Positions 24,106 through 32,905 of a DNA stretch of 57,432 nt are shown here, piece after piece. The notes beneath the pieces are model-generated. The model saw nothing but the letters and a program-made list of their open reading frames with translations. It made no database searches and was not told the origin of the DNA. Source of the DNA: Actinomycetes bacterium (GTDB taxonomy: Bacteria > Actinomycetota > Acidimicrobiia > Acidimicrobiales > Bog-793); contig JAKBAA010000009.1 in the NCBI GenBank assembly GCA_021809425.1, positions 1-57,432 on the forward strand. The letters are read 5' to 3'. Both the position numbers and the translations under genes were made by a program. Numbering within the stretch: position 1 is the first letter of the stretch; every line of letters begins with the position of its first letter.

Positions 24106-24923
24106 CCCGCCCGCTCGTGCTCGGCGCCGTGGCCTACGACGCCAAGGTGGTGACCATCTGGGAGGGGTTCCGCCGCTACTTCCTCGCCCGCGACCTGCCG
24201 TTCGACTTCGTCCTGTACTCGCACTACGAGCGCCAGGTCGAGGCGCTCGTCGGCGGCCAGATCGACGTGGCCTGGAACTCGCCGCTCGCCTGGGTGCGGA
24301 CCCGGCGCCTGGCGCCGCTGGCGCGGGCGGTGGCGATGCGCGACACCGATCGCGACCTCACCTCGGTCGTCGTCGTGCGCGCCGACAGCCCGGTGCGCAC
24401 CCCGGCCGAACTGGCCGGGCGGGCCGTCGGGACCGGGGCGGTCGACTCGCCCCAGGGCACGCTGCTGCCGCTCGCCCTCCTCGCCGACACCCCGGTCGAG
24501 GTCCGCCGGTTCGAGGTCGGCGTGGGGCTCCACGGCGACCACGTCGGCGGCGAGCGCGACGCGGCACGGGCGCTGGCGGCCGGAGCGGTCGAGGCGGCCT
24601 GCATGCTCGACGCCAACCACCTGCTGTTCTCCAAGGAGGGCACGCTCCCCCCTGGCGGCACCCGCGTCGTGGCGGTGACCCCCCACTTCGACCACTGCAA
24701 CTTCTCGGTGGTCGCCGACCACGACGCGCTCGACCGGTTCGTGACGCTGCTGCTCGCCATGGACTACGCCGACCCGGCGACCCGGCCGCTGATGGACCTC
24801 GAGGGGCTCACGGCGTGGCTGCCCGGCCGCACCGACGGCTACGACCAGCTCGAGGCGGCCGTCGACCGCTTCGGGTTCTACGGCCCCGCCGGCGAGGTCG
24901 CCGCCGCCGGCTACCGGCCCTGA
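24102..24923 (+). CDS. PhnD-like substrate-binding-fold protein without signal peptide
   Basis: A 273-aa protein with the phosphonate/phosphate-binding (PhnD, type-2 periplasmic binding) fold. The first strand is VLGAVAYDAKVVTIWEGFRR, followed by HYERQVEALVGGQIDVAWNSPLAW split over two segments. The family's mid-region DSPQGTLLPLALL and the C-terminal hinge are present. It starts directly with the first strand of the fold, so there is no signal peptide or lipobox and it should stay in the cytoplasm. No permease or ATPase is adjacent. Such orphan cytosolic binding folds can be enzymes (compare MqnA, THI5) or ligand sensors. Coupled by overlap to the flavoprotein gene and 5 bp from the next gene. 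Confidence 0.78.
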   Translation: MTRPLVLGAVAYDAKVVTIWEGFRRYFLARDLPFDFVLYSHYERQVEALVGGQIDVAWNSPLAWVRTRRLAPLARAVAMRDTDRDLTSVVVVRADSPVRTPAELAGRAVGTGAVDSPQGTLLPLALLADTPVEVRRFEVGVGLHGDHVGGERDAARALAAGAVEAACMLDANHLLFSKEGTLPPGGTRVVAVTPHFDHCNFSVVADHDALDRFVTLLLAMDYADPATRPLMDLEGLTAWLPGRTDGYDQLEAAVDRFGFYGPAGEVAAAGYRP

Positions 24924-24928
24924 GCGCC

Positions 24929-26110
24929 GTGGACGGCCACCCACCCGGCACCGCCGAGGTCGACCTCGGACCGCTCGGCCTCGACGGGGGTGGCCACCTG
25001 CTCGTCGCCCGGGCCCTCGCCCCCCTTCCGCCCGGCGGGCGGCTGCGGGTGACCGGGTCGGACGGCCACCTCGGCGTCCACCTGCAGGCGTGGGCCCGGC
25101 GGCGCGGCCACGGCGTCGAGGGCACCACGGTCGTCCGGGGCGCTGCCGACCGGCAGCGGCTCGCCGGCGCCGTCCGGGCCGGCGAGCCGGGCGCCGTGGC
25201 CGGGCGGGCCGACGCAACCTGGGGGCTGGCGGCGCGCGGCGCCCTCGTCGAGGCGGGGGCGCCACCGCTCGCCGGCGCCGACCTCGACGAGCGGGCAGTG
25301 GTGTGGACCGAGCTCGCCCCGAAGCTCTACGCCCAGGCGGCCGCCGGCCAGTGGGACCCGGCCACGGCGATCGACTGGGACCCGCCGGCCCTGCCCGGCG
25401 AGGTCGAGGCAGCCGTCGTCCAGGTGATGACGTACCTGGTCGAGAACGAGCAGGCGGCGCTCGCCGTGCCGGCCCGCTTCCTCGGCCGGATCCACCCGCA
25501 CTTCAGGGAGGTCGTCCAATTCCTCGCCACCCAGGTGGCCGACGAGGCGCGCCACGTCGAGGTGTTCACCCGCCGGGCCCTGCTGTGCGGCGGCGAGCTC
25601 GGCATCTCGGGCGCCGGCGGCCGGGCGTCCCTGCAGACCCTGCTCGACGAGCCCGACTGGCCGACCGCCTCGTTCCTGCTGTCCGCGCTCGGCGAGGGGA
25701 CGTTCCTGTCGCTGCTGTCCTTCCTCGAGCGCCGGGCACCCGATCCGGTCACGGCCCGCATCGCCCGGCTGGCCCTCCAGGACGAGGCGCGCCACGTGGC
25801 CTTCGCCATGGGCCACCTCGGCGAGCACCTGCGGGCGGCGCCGGGGCTCCGGTCGCGCCTTCGCGCCGCCGTCCTCCGGCGCCACGACGCGCTGGCGTCG
25901 ACCGCCGGGCTCGCCGACTCGGTGGACGACGCCCTTGTCGTGCTCGCCGCCGGTGCGTTCACCCCAGCGGCCATCGGCGCCGGCTGGCGGCGCGTGCGCC
26001 AGCTCGAGGTCGAGATGGACGAGGCCCGGCGGCGCCGGCTCGTCCGGCTGGGCTTCGCCGACGCCGAGGCGACCGAGCTGTCGGCGCTCCATACGCGTAA
26101 CTTCATGTAG
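24929..26110 (+). CDS. TusA-like / ferritin-like di-iron fusion protein
   Basis: A 393-aa two-part protein. Residues 10-70 look like a TusA/SirA fold (VDLGPLGLDGGGHLLVARAL, then LRVTGSDGHLGVHLQAW), but the catalytic Cys-Pro of TusA is missing. Residues 120-390 form a four-helix ferritin-like domain with a complete carboxylate di-iron set: E172 or E174, E206 and H209 (DEARHVEVF), E256 (LGEGTF), and E286 and H289 (DEARHVAF). It is therefore a candidate oxidase or oxygenase of the R2-like type. It is preceded by the flavoprotein and binding-fold genes and followed 2 bp later by a phosphatase gene. The substrate is unknown. Confidence 0.75.
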   Translation: MDGHPPGTAEVDLGPLGLDGGGHLLVARALAPLPPGGRLRVTGSDGHLGVHLQAWARRRGHGVEGTTVVRGAADRQRLAGAVRAGEPGAVAGRADATWGLAARGALVEAGAPPLAGADLDERAVVWTELAPKLYAQAAAGQWDPATAIDWDPPALPGEVEAAVVQVMTYLVENEQAALAVPARFLGRIHPHFREVVQFLATQVADEARHVEVFTRRALLCGGELGISGAGGRASLQTLLDEPDWPTASFLLSALGEGTFLSLLSFLERRAPDPVTARIARLALQDEARHVAFAMGHLGEHLRAAPGLRSRLRAAVLRRHDALASTAGLADSVDDALVVLAAGAFTPAAIGAGWRRVRQLEVEMDEARRRRLVRLGFADAEATELSALHTRNFM

Positions 26111-26112
26111 CC

Positions 26113-26676
26113 ATGCGCCTGTTCGTCGTCCGTCACGGGGAGAGCGGCTGGAACCGGGCCGGTCGGCTGCAGGGCCAGGCGCCCGACGCCCCCGGCCTGA
26201 CCGAGCGCGGCGTCGCCCAGGCCGAGGCGGCGGCCGCCGGGCTCGTCGGCTGCGGGGCCACGGTCGTCGTGGCGAGCCGGCTCCGGCGCGCCACCGAGAC
26301 GGGGTCGATCGTCGCCCGGCGCCTCGCCGTCCCGCTGGCCCTCGACGACCGCCTCGCCGAGCGTCACCTCGGCGCCGCCGAGGGGGCGCCGGTCGACGGC
26401 CACCCGCCGGGCGAGCTGGGCGTCGCCGCCGGGCTCGTCGTCGACCCCGACGCCGCGCCGGCCGGCGGGGAGAGCGTGCGCCAGCTCGTCGCCCGGGTGG
26501 AGGCGCTCCTCGCCGACCTGGCGGGATGCGGCCGGCACGAGGCAATGGTGCTCGCCACCCACGGCGGGGTGGTCCGCGCCGTGCAGGCGCTCGTCGCCGG
26601 CGAGACCGCCGCCACGATGGCCTGGCCGGCCGTCGGCAACGCCGCCGTGCTCGAGGTCGCCCTCCCCTACCGTTGA
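26113..26676 (+). CDS. Histidine phosphatase (phosphoglycerate-mutase-like)
   Basis: A 187-aa phosphatase. The phosphohistidine motif is VVRHGESGWN at residues 5-14. Further motifs are SRLRRATETG, the catalytic acid region LAERHLG and the second His in LATHGGVV. The substrate is unknown; its place 2 bp behind the di-iron gene makes it part of that operon. Its 3' end overlaps the convergent PPK2 gene by 10 bp. Confidence 0.88.
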   Translation: MRLFVVRHGESGWNRAGRLQGQAPDAPGLTERGVAQAEAAAAGLVGCGATVVVASRLRRATETGSIVARRLAVPLALDDRLAERHLGAAEGAPVDGHPPGELGVAAGLVVDPDAAPAGGESVRQLVARVEALLADLAGCGRHEAMVLATHGGVVRAVQALVAGETAATMAWPAVGNAAVLEVALPYR

Positions 26677-27599
26677 GCCCGGCCCGGCGTGCCGGGCTCG
26701 GCCTCGAGCACGCGCCGGGCGTCGGCGAGCGCCCGCTCCTCGTCGCCGGACAGCGTCGGTGCCGCCAGGTCGAGACCGTCGATGACGTCGACCACGAGCC
26801 CCCCGACGAGGGCCCGCAGGGCGAACTTGTGATCGGCCGGCACCACGTACCAGGGGGCCCACGGCGTGGAGGTGGCCGTGAGCGCCTCCTCGTAGGCGGC
26901 CTGGTAGGCGTCGAAGTGGGCCCGCTCGGCGAGGTCGGCCGGCGAGAACTTCCAGTGCTTCGCCGGATCGTCGAGGCGCTCGAGGAAGCGGTGGCGCTGG
27001 ACCTCCTTCGACAGGTGCAGGAACAGCTTGACGATGCGGGTGCCGTTGCGCACGAGGTGGCGCTCGAAGGCGTTGATGTCCTCGTAGCGCTGCTGCCACA
27101 GCCGCTCGTCGGGGGCGCCGGCGCCGGGCAGGTGCTGGGCGGCGACGAGGTCGGGGTGGACACGGGTGACGAGCACGTCCTCGTAGTAGGAGCGGTTGAA
27201 GATGCCGATCCGGCCGCGCTCGGGCAGCGCCCTGGCGGCGCGCCACAGGAAGTCGTGGCCGAGCTCGGTGGCCGACGGCTGCTTGAAGGCGACCACCTCG
27301 CAGCCCTGCGGGTTCACCCCGGACATGACGTGCTTGATGGTGCCGTCCTTGCCTGCGGCGTCGAGCGCCTGGAGGACGAGGAGGACGGCCCAGCTACGGT
27401 CGGCGTAGAGCAGCTCCTGGGCGCGCTCGAGCTCGCCCCGGAACGACGCCAGGTCCCGCTCGGCAACCTCCTTCGCACGGGCGTGGCCGAGGGGGCCGAT
27501 CCAGTCGGCCCTCGTCTCGGCCGTGCTGCGCGCCGACAGCCGGGCGGGGTGCCCGGGCTGCACCATCAGCTCGTCGACGACATGACGCTCCAGTCGCAC
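26667..27599 (-). CDS. Polyphosphate kinase 2 family protein
   Basis: A 310-aa PPK2-family nucleotide phosphotransferase, which interconverts polyphosphate and nucleoside di/triphosphates. Walker A is LDAAGKDGTIKH, the family motif is GIFNRSYYEDVLV, and the lid region holds RIVKLFLHLSKEVQRHRF. The C-terminal part has WYVVPADHKFALRALV. Its length is that of single-domain PPK2 proteins. Start: GTG at 27599. It lies 63 bp downstream of the SulP gene on the same strand. Phosphate storage fits the phosphonate-scavenging genes nearby. Confidence 0.9.
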   Translation of the reverse strand: MRLERHVVDELMVQPGHPARLSARSTAETRADWIGPLGHARAKEVAERDLASFRGELERAQELLYADRSWAVLLVLQALDAAGKDGTIKHVMSGVNPQGCEVVAFKQPSATELGHDFLWRAARALPERGRIGIFNRSYYEDVLVTRVHPDLVAAQHLPGAGAPDERLWQQRYEDINAFERHLVRNGTRIVKLFLHLSKEVQRHRFLERLDDPAKHWKFSPADLAERAHFDAYQAAYEEALTATSTPWAPWYVVPADHKFALRALVGGLVVDVIDGLDLAAPTLSGDEERALADARRVLEAEPGTPGRAQR

Positions 27600-27662
27600 G
27601 GCTCCTGCCTCCTTGGTCGCGAGATCGCTGCCGCCCGACCGGCCGGCGGCCGGCCCGAGCGC

Positions 27663-29432
27663 TCACCTGCCTGCCGCCGACGGCTGCGGCACCCCTTCCC
27701 CGCCGCTGGGGCCGCCGGGAGGGCCGCCGACGCGCACGGCCGCCACCGCCTCGCCGACCGTCCCGAAGCAGCGGTCCTCCCCGATCCGCCGGAGGACGCC
27801 GGCCCGCCGCAGGCTCTGGCGGGTGCGGGCGCCGGCGCGGGCCAGGCAGAGGACGATGCCGCGCCGCTCGAGCACGTCGAGAACCGACGCGAGCGCCGCC
27901 GCTCCGGTGTAGTCGACGTCGCTCATCCCGAGGGCGTCCAGCACGACCGCCTGCGCCGTGCCGCCGCTCCGGTGGAGGGCGTCGGCCATCTCGGCCCGGA
28001 AATGCTCGGCGTTGGCGTACCAGAGGGGCGTGGCGAACAGGACGACGAGCACGCCCGGGACCTCGACCGCGTGCTCGCTGCTGCTGAGCGGGGCGAAGCT
28101 CGTCGTGCCCGGCACCTGGCCCAGCACGTGCAGGGTCGGGCGGGCGCTGCGCCGCGCCCGGTCGAGGATGGCGAGAGCGACGGCCACGGCGACCCCCTGC
28201 TCGACCCCCACGAGGGCAACCGTGAGCGCCCCGACGAGGACGAGGGCGAGCTCGAAGGTGCTGAAGCGTGCGATGGCGACGAGGTCGCGCCCGTGCACGA
28301 TGCGGGAGGCGACGAACAGCAGGACGGCAGCGAGGGTCGCCGCCGGCACGTCGCGCAGCAGGCCGGCCGCCGGAACGATCGCCACCATGGCGGCGGCGGC
28401 GGCGAGCGAGGTGAGCTGGCTTCGCCCGCCGGTCGCCACGACGGCGGCGGTCCGCGGCGGGCTGGCATCGACCGGGAACGAGCCGAGCACACCGGCGAGG
28501 ATGCTGCCGGCACCGACCCCGACGAAGTCCCGGCTCACCTGCTCACCCCGCTCGCCACCGGGCCCGCCACTGGGCTCGGCAGGCGCCGGGAACGCCCGGA
28601 TGGTCGCCGCCGACTGGCTGACGACGACCAGGGCGACGACTCCGGCGAGCGGGAGCAGTCGCCCGAGCACGCCGGGGGCGACCCCGAACAAGCCGAGGCG
28701 CGGGGCGGTCGCGGCGACGGCGCCGAGGACGGCGACCCCGTGGCGCTCCAGGTGGAGGCCGGCGACGAGGGCAGCCGAGACGACGAGGGCCACGAGGGCC
28801 GCCGGGAGGCGCCGGTCGACCCGCTCGGCGAGCACGACGGCGGCGAGCACGCCGAGCCCGATGCCGAGCGACCACGGGTGCACGTCGGCGAGGTGGCGGC
28901 CGACGAAGGCGATGCGGTGGAGCATCCCGCCGCCGGGGGCGGCGATGCCGAGGAGGTCGGGCAGCTGGTGGACCACGATGATGGCGGCGACGCCGGCGAG
29001 GAACCCGGTGATGATCGGCGTCGACAGGAATTCGGCGATCCAGCCGAGGCGGAGCAGGCCGACGGCGGCCACGATGACCCCGACGCACACCGCCAGGATG
29101 CCGGCCAGCTCGATGGAGCGGGGGGAGCCCGCCGCGGCGATCCCGGCGATGCCGACGGCGAACAGGGGGGCGATCGTCGAGTCGGCGCCGACCGACAGCT
29201 GGCGGTGGGTCCCGAGGAGCGCGAAGGCGGCGCTTCCGGCCACGAAGGCGTAGAGCCCGGTGAGCGGCGGCATGCCGGCGAGGCGGGCCGTTGCGAGCTG
29301 CTCGGGGAGGGCGATGGCGAGCAGGGTGAGCGCCGACAGGAGGTCGGCACCGAGGTCCCGGCGGTGGTAGCCGTGGAGGGTCGGGAAGAGGCCCCGCCGC
29401 AGGGCGCGTGCGGCTGCCGGGGCGCCCCTCAC
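27663..29432 (-). CDS. SulP (SLC26-type) anion transporter with STAS domain
   Basis: A 589-aa inner-membrane transporter. Ten or more hydrophobic helices fill residues 25-420, with the family sequence MPPLTGLYAFVAGSAAFALLG split around the fourth helix and VGADSTIAPLFAVG. The C-terminal STAS domain spans about 450-565 (VVLDALGMSDVDYTGAAAL). It probably carries sulfate, bicarbonate or another anion; the ion cannot be read from sequence. Not clearly co-transcribed with the chemotaxis genes upstream, as 111 bp separate them. Confidence 0.88.
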   Translation of the reverse strand: MRGAPAAARALRRGLFPTLHGYHRRDLGADLLSALTLLAIALPEQLATARLAGMPPLTGLYAFVAGSAAFALLGTHRQLSVGADSTIAPLFAVGIAGIAAAGSPRSIELAGILAVCVGVIVAAVGLLRLGWIAEFLSTPIITGFLAGVAAIIVVHQLPDLLGIAAPGGGMLHRIAFVGRHLADVHPWSLGIGLGVLAAVVLAERVDRRLPAALVALVVSAALVAGLHLERHGVAVLGAVAATAPRLGLFGVAPGVLGRLLPLAGVVALVVVSQSAATIRAFPAPAEPSGGPGGERGEQVSRDFVGVGAGSILAGVLGSFPVDASPPRTAAVVATGGRSQLTSLAAAAAMVAIVPAAGLLRDVPAATLAAVLLFVASRIVHGRDLVAIARFSTFELALVLVGALTVALVGVEQGVAVAVALAILDRARRSARPTLHVLGQVPGTTSFAPLSSSEHAVEVPGVLVVLFATPLWYANAEHFRAEMADALHRSGGTAQAVVLDALGMSDVDYTGAAALASVLDVLERRGIVLCLARAGARTRQSLRRAGVLRRIGEDRCFGTVGEAVAAVRVGGPPGGPSGGEGVPQPSAAGR

Positions 29433-29543
29433 CGTGTCGAGGCTGGCCGGGCCATGTGGCGCACGGTACCCGCGCCGGCAACCGGGCGCGCCACGAGGAG
29501 CCCGGGGCGGCAGCCGGGGCGGCAGCCGATGGCGAGGACCCCG

Positions 29544-30034
29544 CTACTGCGCCTGCTGCCCCTCCTGCCCCTCCTGCCCGTCGACGGCGGTCGCCCGCCA
29601 GACCCGCGCGACGACGGGGGTGTCGGAGGGGCCGTAGGCGACCTCGGCGAGCAGGCGGAGCCCCTCGTCGCCGTCGTGCTCGAGGCGCGTGGTGACCGCC
29701 GGGAGCGACAGCTTGGTGGGCGACGGGAGCAGGCTCTTCACGTTGCCGCCGACGATGTTGACGAGCTCGCCGATGGCGTCCTGCACGTCGCGCTCGCTCA
29801 GCTCGTCGGCGCCGAACAGCAGCATGGCGGCCGCCGCCAGCCGGGCTGCCGGCTGCGGGAAGGTGAGCTCGACGTAGCCGTTCCAGGCACCGCGGACGGC
29901 CACGGTGACCGTCAGCTCGTGGACCCGCTCGTCCGGCCGTGGCGCCCCGGGCTCGAGGGCCGCGAGGTAGGCCGACCAGACCTCCTGCAGGATCTCCTCG
30001 AGGCTCTCCGTGCTGACCAGCTCTGTCGCCGAGC

Positions 30035-30038
<4 letters not shown>
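29544..30038 (-). CDS. CheX-like chemotaxis phosphatase
   Basis: A 164-aa member of the CheC/CheX/FliY phosphatase family, which dephosphorylates CheY-P. The single E-x3-N active-site helix reads DAIGELVNIVGGNVKSLL, as in CheX. It is the last gene of the chemotaxis operon, with an ATG that overlaps the CheY stop. The C-terminal Gln/Glu-Gly repeat is low complexity. No CheZ or CheD is present, so this is the likely signal-termination step. Confidence 0.82.
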
Positions 30039-30468
<430 letters not shown>

Positions 30469-30469
<1 letters not shown>

Positions 30470-31293
30470 CACTCCTCCTTGGCCTGGTAGACGATCGTCG
30501 ACGCCACGGTGACCGGCTGGTAGCCGTCGGTCAGGCCGAGCGGCGACTCGCCGCTGCCGAGCATCAGGTAGCCGCCCGGGGCGAGCTGGCGACGTGCCCA
30601 GTCGAGCACGCGCCGCTTGGTTTCGTTGTCGAAGTAGATGAGCACGTTGCGCAACAAGATGACGTCGAAGCGCACCATCAGCGGCCACGGGCGAGCCAGG
30701 TTGAACGTGTCGAACCGGCACCGCCGGCGCAGCTCCTCGCGGACCCGGTGGCCGGCCCCGTCGCGCTCGAAGTACCGGACGAGCGAGGCGGCCGGCAGGC
30801 CACGGTTGATCTCGAGCCCGCTGAAGCGTCCGAGGCGGGCCCGCTCGACCATCTCGGAGGACAGGTCGGTGCCGACCAGCTCCACGCTCCAGCCGTCGAG
30901 CTCGGGGAAGCCGCTGTCGAGGAGCATGGCGACGCTGTAGAGCTCCTGGCCCGACGAGCAGGCGGCGCTCCAGATCGCGAGCTGCCGGCGGGCGGCGTTG
31001 CGGGCGATCCGGTCGGGAAGGACGTGGCGGCGAAGCGCCTCGAAGGGGTGGACGTCGCGAAACCAGGAGGTCTCGTTCGTCGTCATGGCGTCGACCACCC
31101 GGCGCTCGACCGTCCCGTTGGACGCCCGCCGGAGCTGGTCGAGCAGCTCGGTCACCGAGCCGAGGCCGAGGTCGCGGGCGACCGGGCGAAGGCGGGCCTC
31201 GAGCAGGTACTCCTTGTCCTCGCCGAGGGCGATCGCCGCCCGGTCGTACAGCAGGGCGCGCAGGAAGGCGAAGTCGGTCGCCGTGCTCGTCAC
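30469..31293 (-). CDS. cheR: Chemoreceptor methyltransferase
   Basis: A 274-aa SAM-dependent glutamate O-methyltransferase that methylates the receptor. The N-terminal helical domain (residues 1-75) is followed by TTNETSWFRDVHPFEAL, the SAM motif IWSAACSSGQELYSVAM and the late motif DVILLRNVLIYFDNETKRRV. The GTG at 31293 overlaps the cheB stop (GTGA). Confidence 0.93.
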
Positions 31294-32402
31294 GGGCGCG
31301 CCGCCACGCCGGGGCGCTCCAGATAGCGGCCGATGGCGGCGGCGACCTCGCCGAGCGGGAGGACCTGCTCGGCCATCCCGGCCGTGACGACGGCGCCCGG
31401 CATGCCCCACACCACCGAGCTCTGCTCGTCCTGGGCGAGCACGACGCCTCCGGCGTCGACGACCCGCCGGGCGCCGGCGAGGCCGTCGTAGCCCATCCCG
31501 GTGAGGATCACCGTGAGGACCTCGCCGCCCCAGGCGTCCACGCCGCTGCGCAGCAGGACGTCGACGGCCGGCTTCACCGAGTGCTCCGGCGGCCCGTCGT
31601 CCACCTCGATCCGCACGCCCTCGCGGGTGCGGTTGGCCACCATGTGCACCCCGCCGGGTGCCACGTAGACGGTGCCGGGCCGCACCGGGGTGCCGGCGGC
31701 GCCCTCGACGACACGCAGGGCGCTGCGTTGGTCGAGCCGTTCGGCGAGCATCCGGGTGAACATGGGTGGCATGTGCTGGACGACGAGGACCGGCACGCCG
31801 AGCGTGGCCGGCAGCGCCGGGACGATCTCGGCGAGCGCGCTCGGGCCACCGGTCGACGACCCGATGAGCACGGCCGAGATCGGCGCCCGGCGGCGGCCGG
31901 CCCCGGAAGGTCTGGAGGGGGGGTCCGGCCGCGGGCGGCGCGCCGGGGTCGGCGCAGCGGCAGCGGACGGAGCCGCCGAGCGGCGACCGATCCGGCCCCA
32001 GGTGCGCACGAGCGGCACCAGCTGGTCGGCGACGGCGGCCCGGGCAGCGTCGGGGCCCTGCAGGCGGGTCGGCTTCGTCAGGTAGTCGCTCGCCCCGAGC
32101 GCCAGGGCGTCGAGCGTCGCCGAGGCGCCGCGCTCGGTGAGGGTCGAGAACATGATGACCGGCAGGGACGGCCAGCGCGGCCGCAGCCGGCGGAGCGTCT
32201 CGAGCCCGTCGAGGCGGGGCATCTCGACGTCGAGGATGACGACGTCGACGGGCAGGCGCTCGAGCACCTCGAGGGCGGCCTCCCCGTCGACCGCCGTCGC
32301 CACGACCTCGAAGTCGCGCTCGGCCTGGAGCACGTCCTGGACGACCCGGCGGACGACGACCGAGTCGTCGACCACGAGCACCCGAACGCTGGGCCCGGTC
32401 AT
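31290..32402 (-). CDS. cheB: Chemotaxis methylesterase response regulator
   Basis: A 370-aa CheB. The receiver domain (1-125) has D58 in VVILDVEMPRLDG. After a Pro/Arg linker, the methylesterase domain has its catalytic triad: Ser in IGSSTGGPSAL, His in VVQHMPPMF and Asp in GMGYDGLAGAR. It removes receptor methyl groups when phosphorylated by CheA. ATG at 32402 overlaps the cheW stop (ATGA); a longer frame upstream is Arg-rich and was rejected. Confidence 0.94.
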   Translation of the reverse strand: MTGPSVRVLVVDDSVVVRRVVQDVLQAERDFEVVATAVDGEAALEVLERLPVDVVILDVEMPRLDGLETLRRLRPRWPSLPVIMFSTLTERGASATLDALALGASDYLTKPTRLQGPDAARAAVADQLVPLVRTWGRIGRRSAAPSAAAAPTPARRPRPDPPSRPSGAGRRRAPISAVLIGSSTGGPSALAEIVPALPATLGVPVLVVQHMPPMFTRMLAERLDQRSALRVVEGAAGTPVRPGTVYVAPGGVHMVANRTREGVRIEVDDGPPEHSVKPAVDVLLRSGVDAWGGEVLTVILTGMGYDGLAGARRVVDAGGVVLAQDEQSSVVWGMPGAVVTAGMAEQVLPLGEVAAAIGRYLERPGVAARP

Positions 32403-32905
32403 GCCGGCCGCCGGCCGCCGGCGGCGCCGACGGCCACCGGCTCGTCGTCGGCGGCGACCACCGCCTCGGTGTCGAGCACGAGGAGCAGCCCCTCGCTCAG
32501 CTGGTGGGCGCCGACGAGGTAGCGGCGCGTCGCCGGGCACACCGTCGCCGGCACCAGCTCGAACGACGCCTCGTCGACCTCGACGACATCGCGCGCCTCG
32601 TCGACGAGGAGGCTGACCGCCTCGTCACCGACACGGACCACGACGTGTCGCTGCGGCACGTCGACGGAGGCGGGCGGCAGGCCGAGCCGGTGGCGCAGGT
32701 CGACGGCCGTGACGATCTGGCCACGTAGGTTGATGAGGCCGCGGACCCCGGTGCCGGCGTGTGGCACCGGGGTCATCGGCTGCGGCCGGATCACCTCGGC
32801 GACCCAGTGGACCTCGATGCCGACGAGCAGCCCGTCGACGACGAAGGCGCAGTAGCGCCTGGTGCGGCCGGCCCGGGCGGCGGCGGCCCCGGCATCAGGA
32901 GACAT
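32399..32905 (-). CDS. cheW: Chemotaxis coupling protein
   Basis: A 168-aa CheW domain protein that links receptor and CheA. The fold runs from YCAFVVDGLLVGIEVHWVAE through GLINLRGQIVTAVDLRHRLG to VSLLVDEARDVVEV. The start overlaps the cheA 3' end by 11 bp. It is the only free-standing CheW in the window, while CheA carries two more CheW-like domains. Confidence 0.92.
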   Translation of the reverse strand: MSPDAGAAAARAGRTRRYCAFVVDGLLVGIEVHWVAEVIRPQPMTPVPHAGTGVRGLINLRGQIVTAVDLRHRLGLPPASVDVPQRHVVVRVGDEAVSLLVDEARDVVEVDEASFELVPATVCPATRRYLVGAHQLSEGLLLVLDTEAVVAADDEPVAVGAAGGRRPA

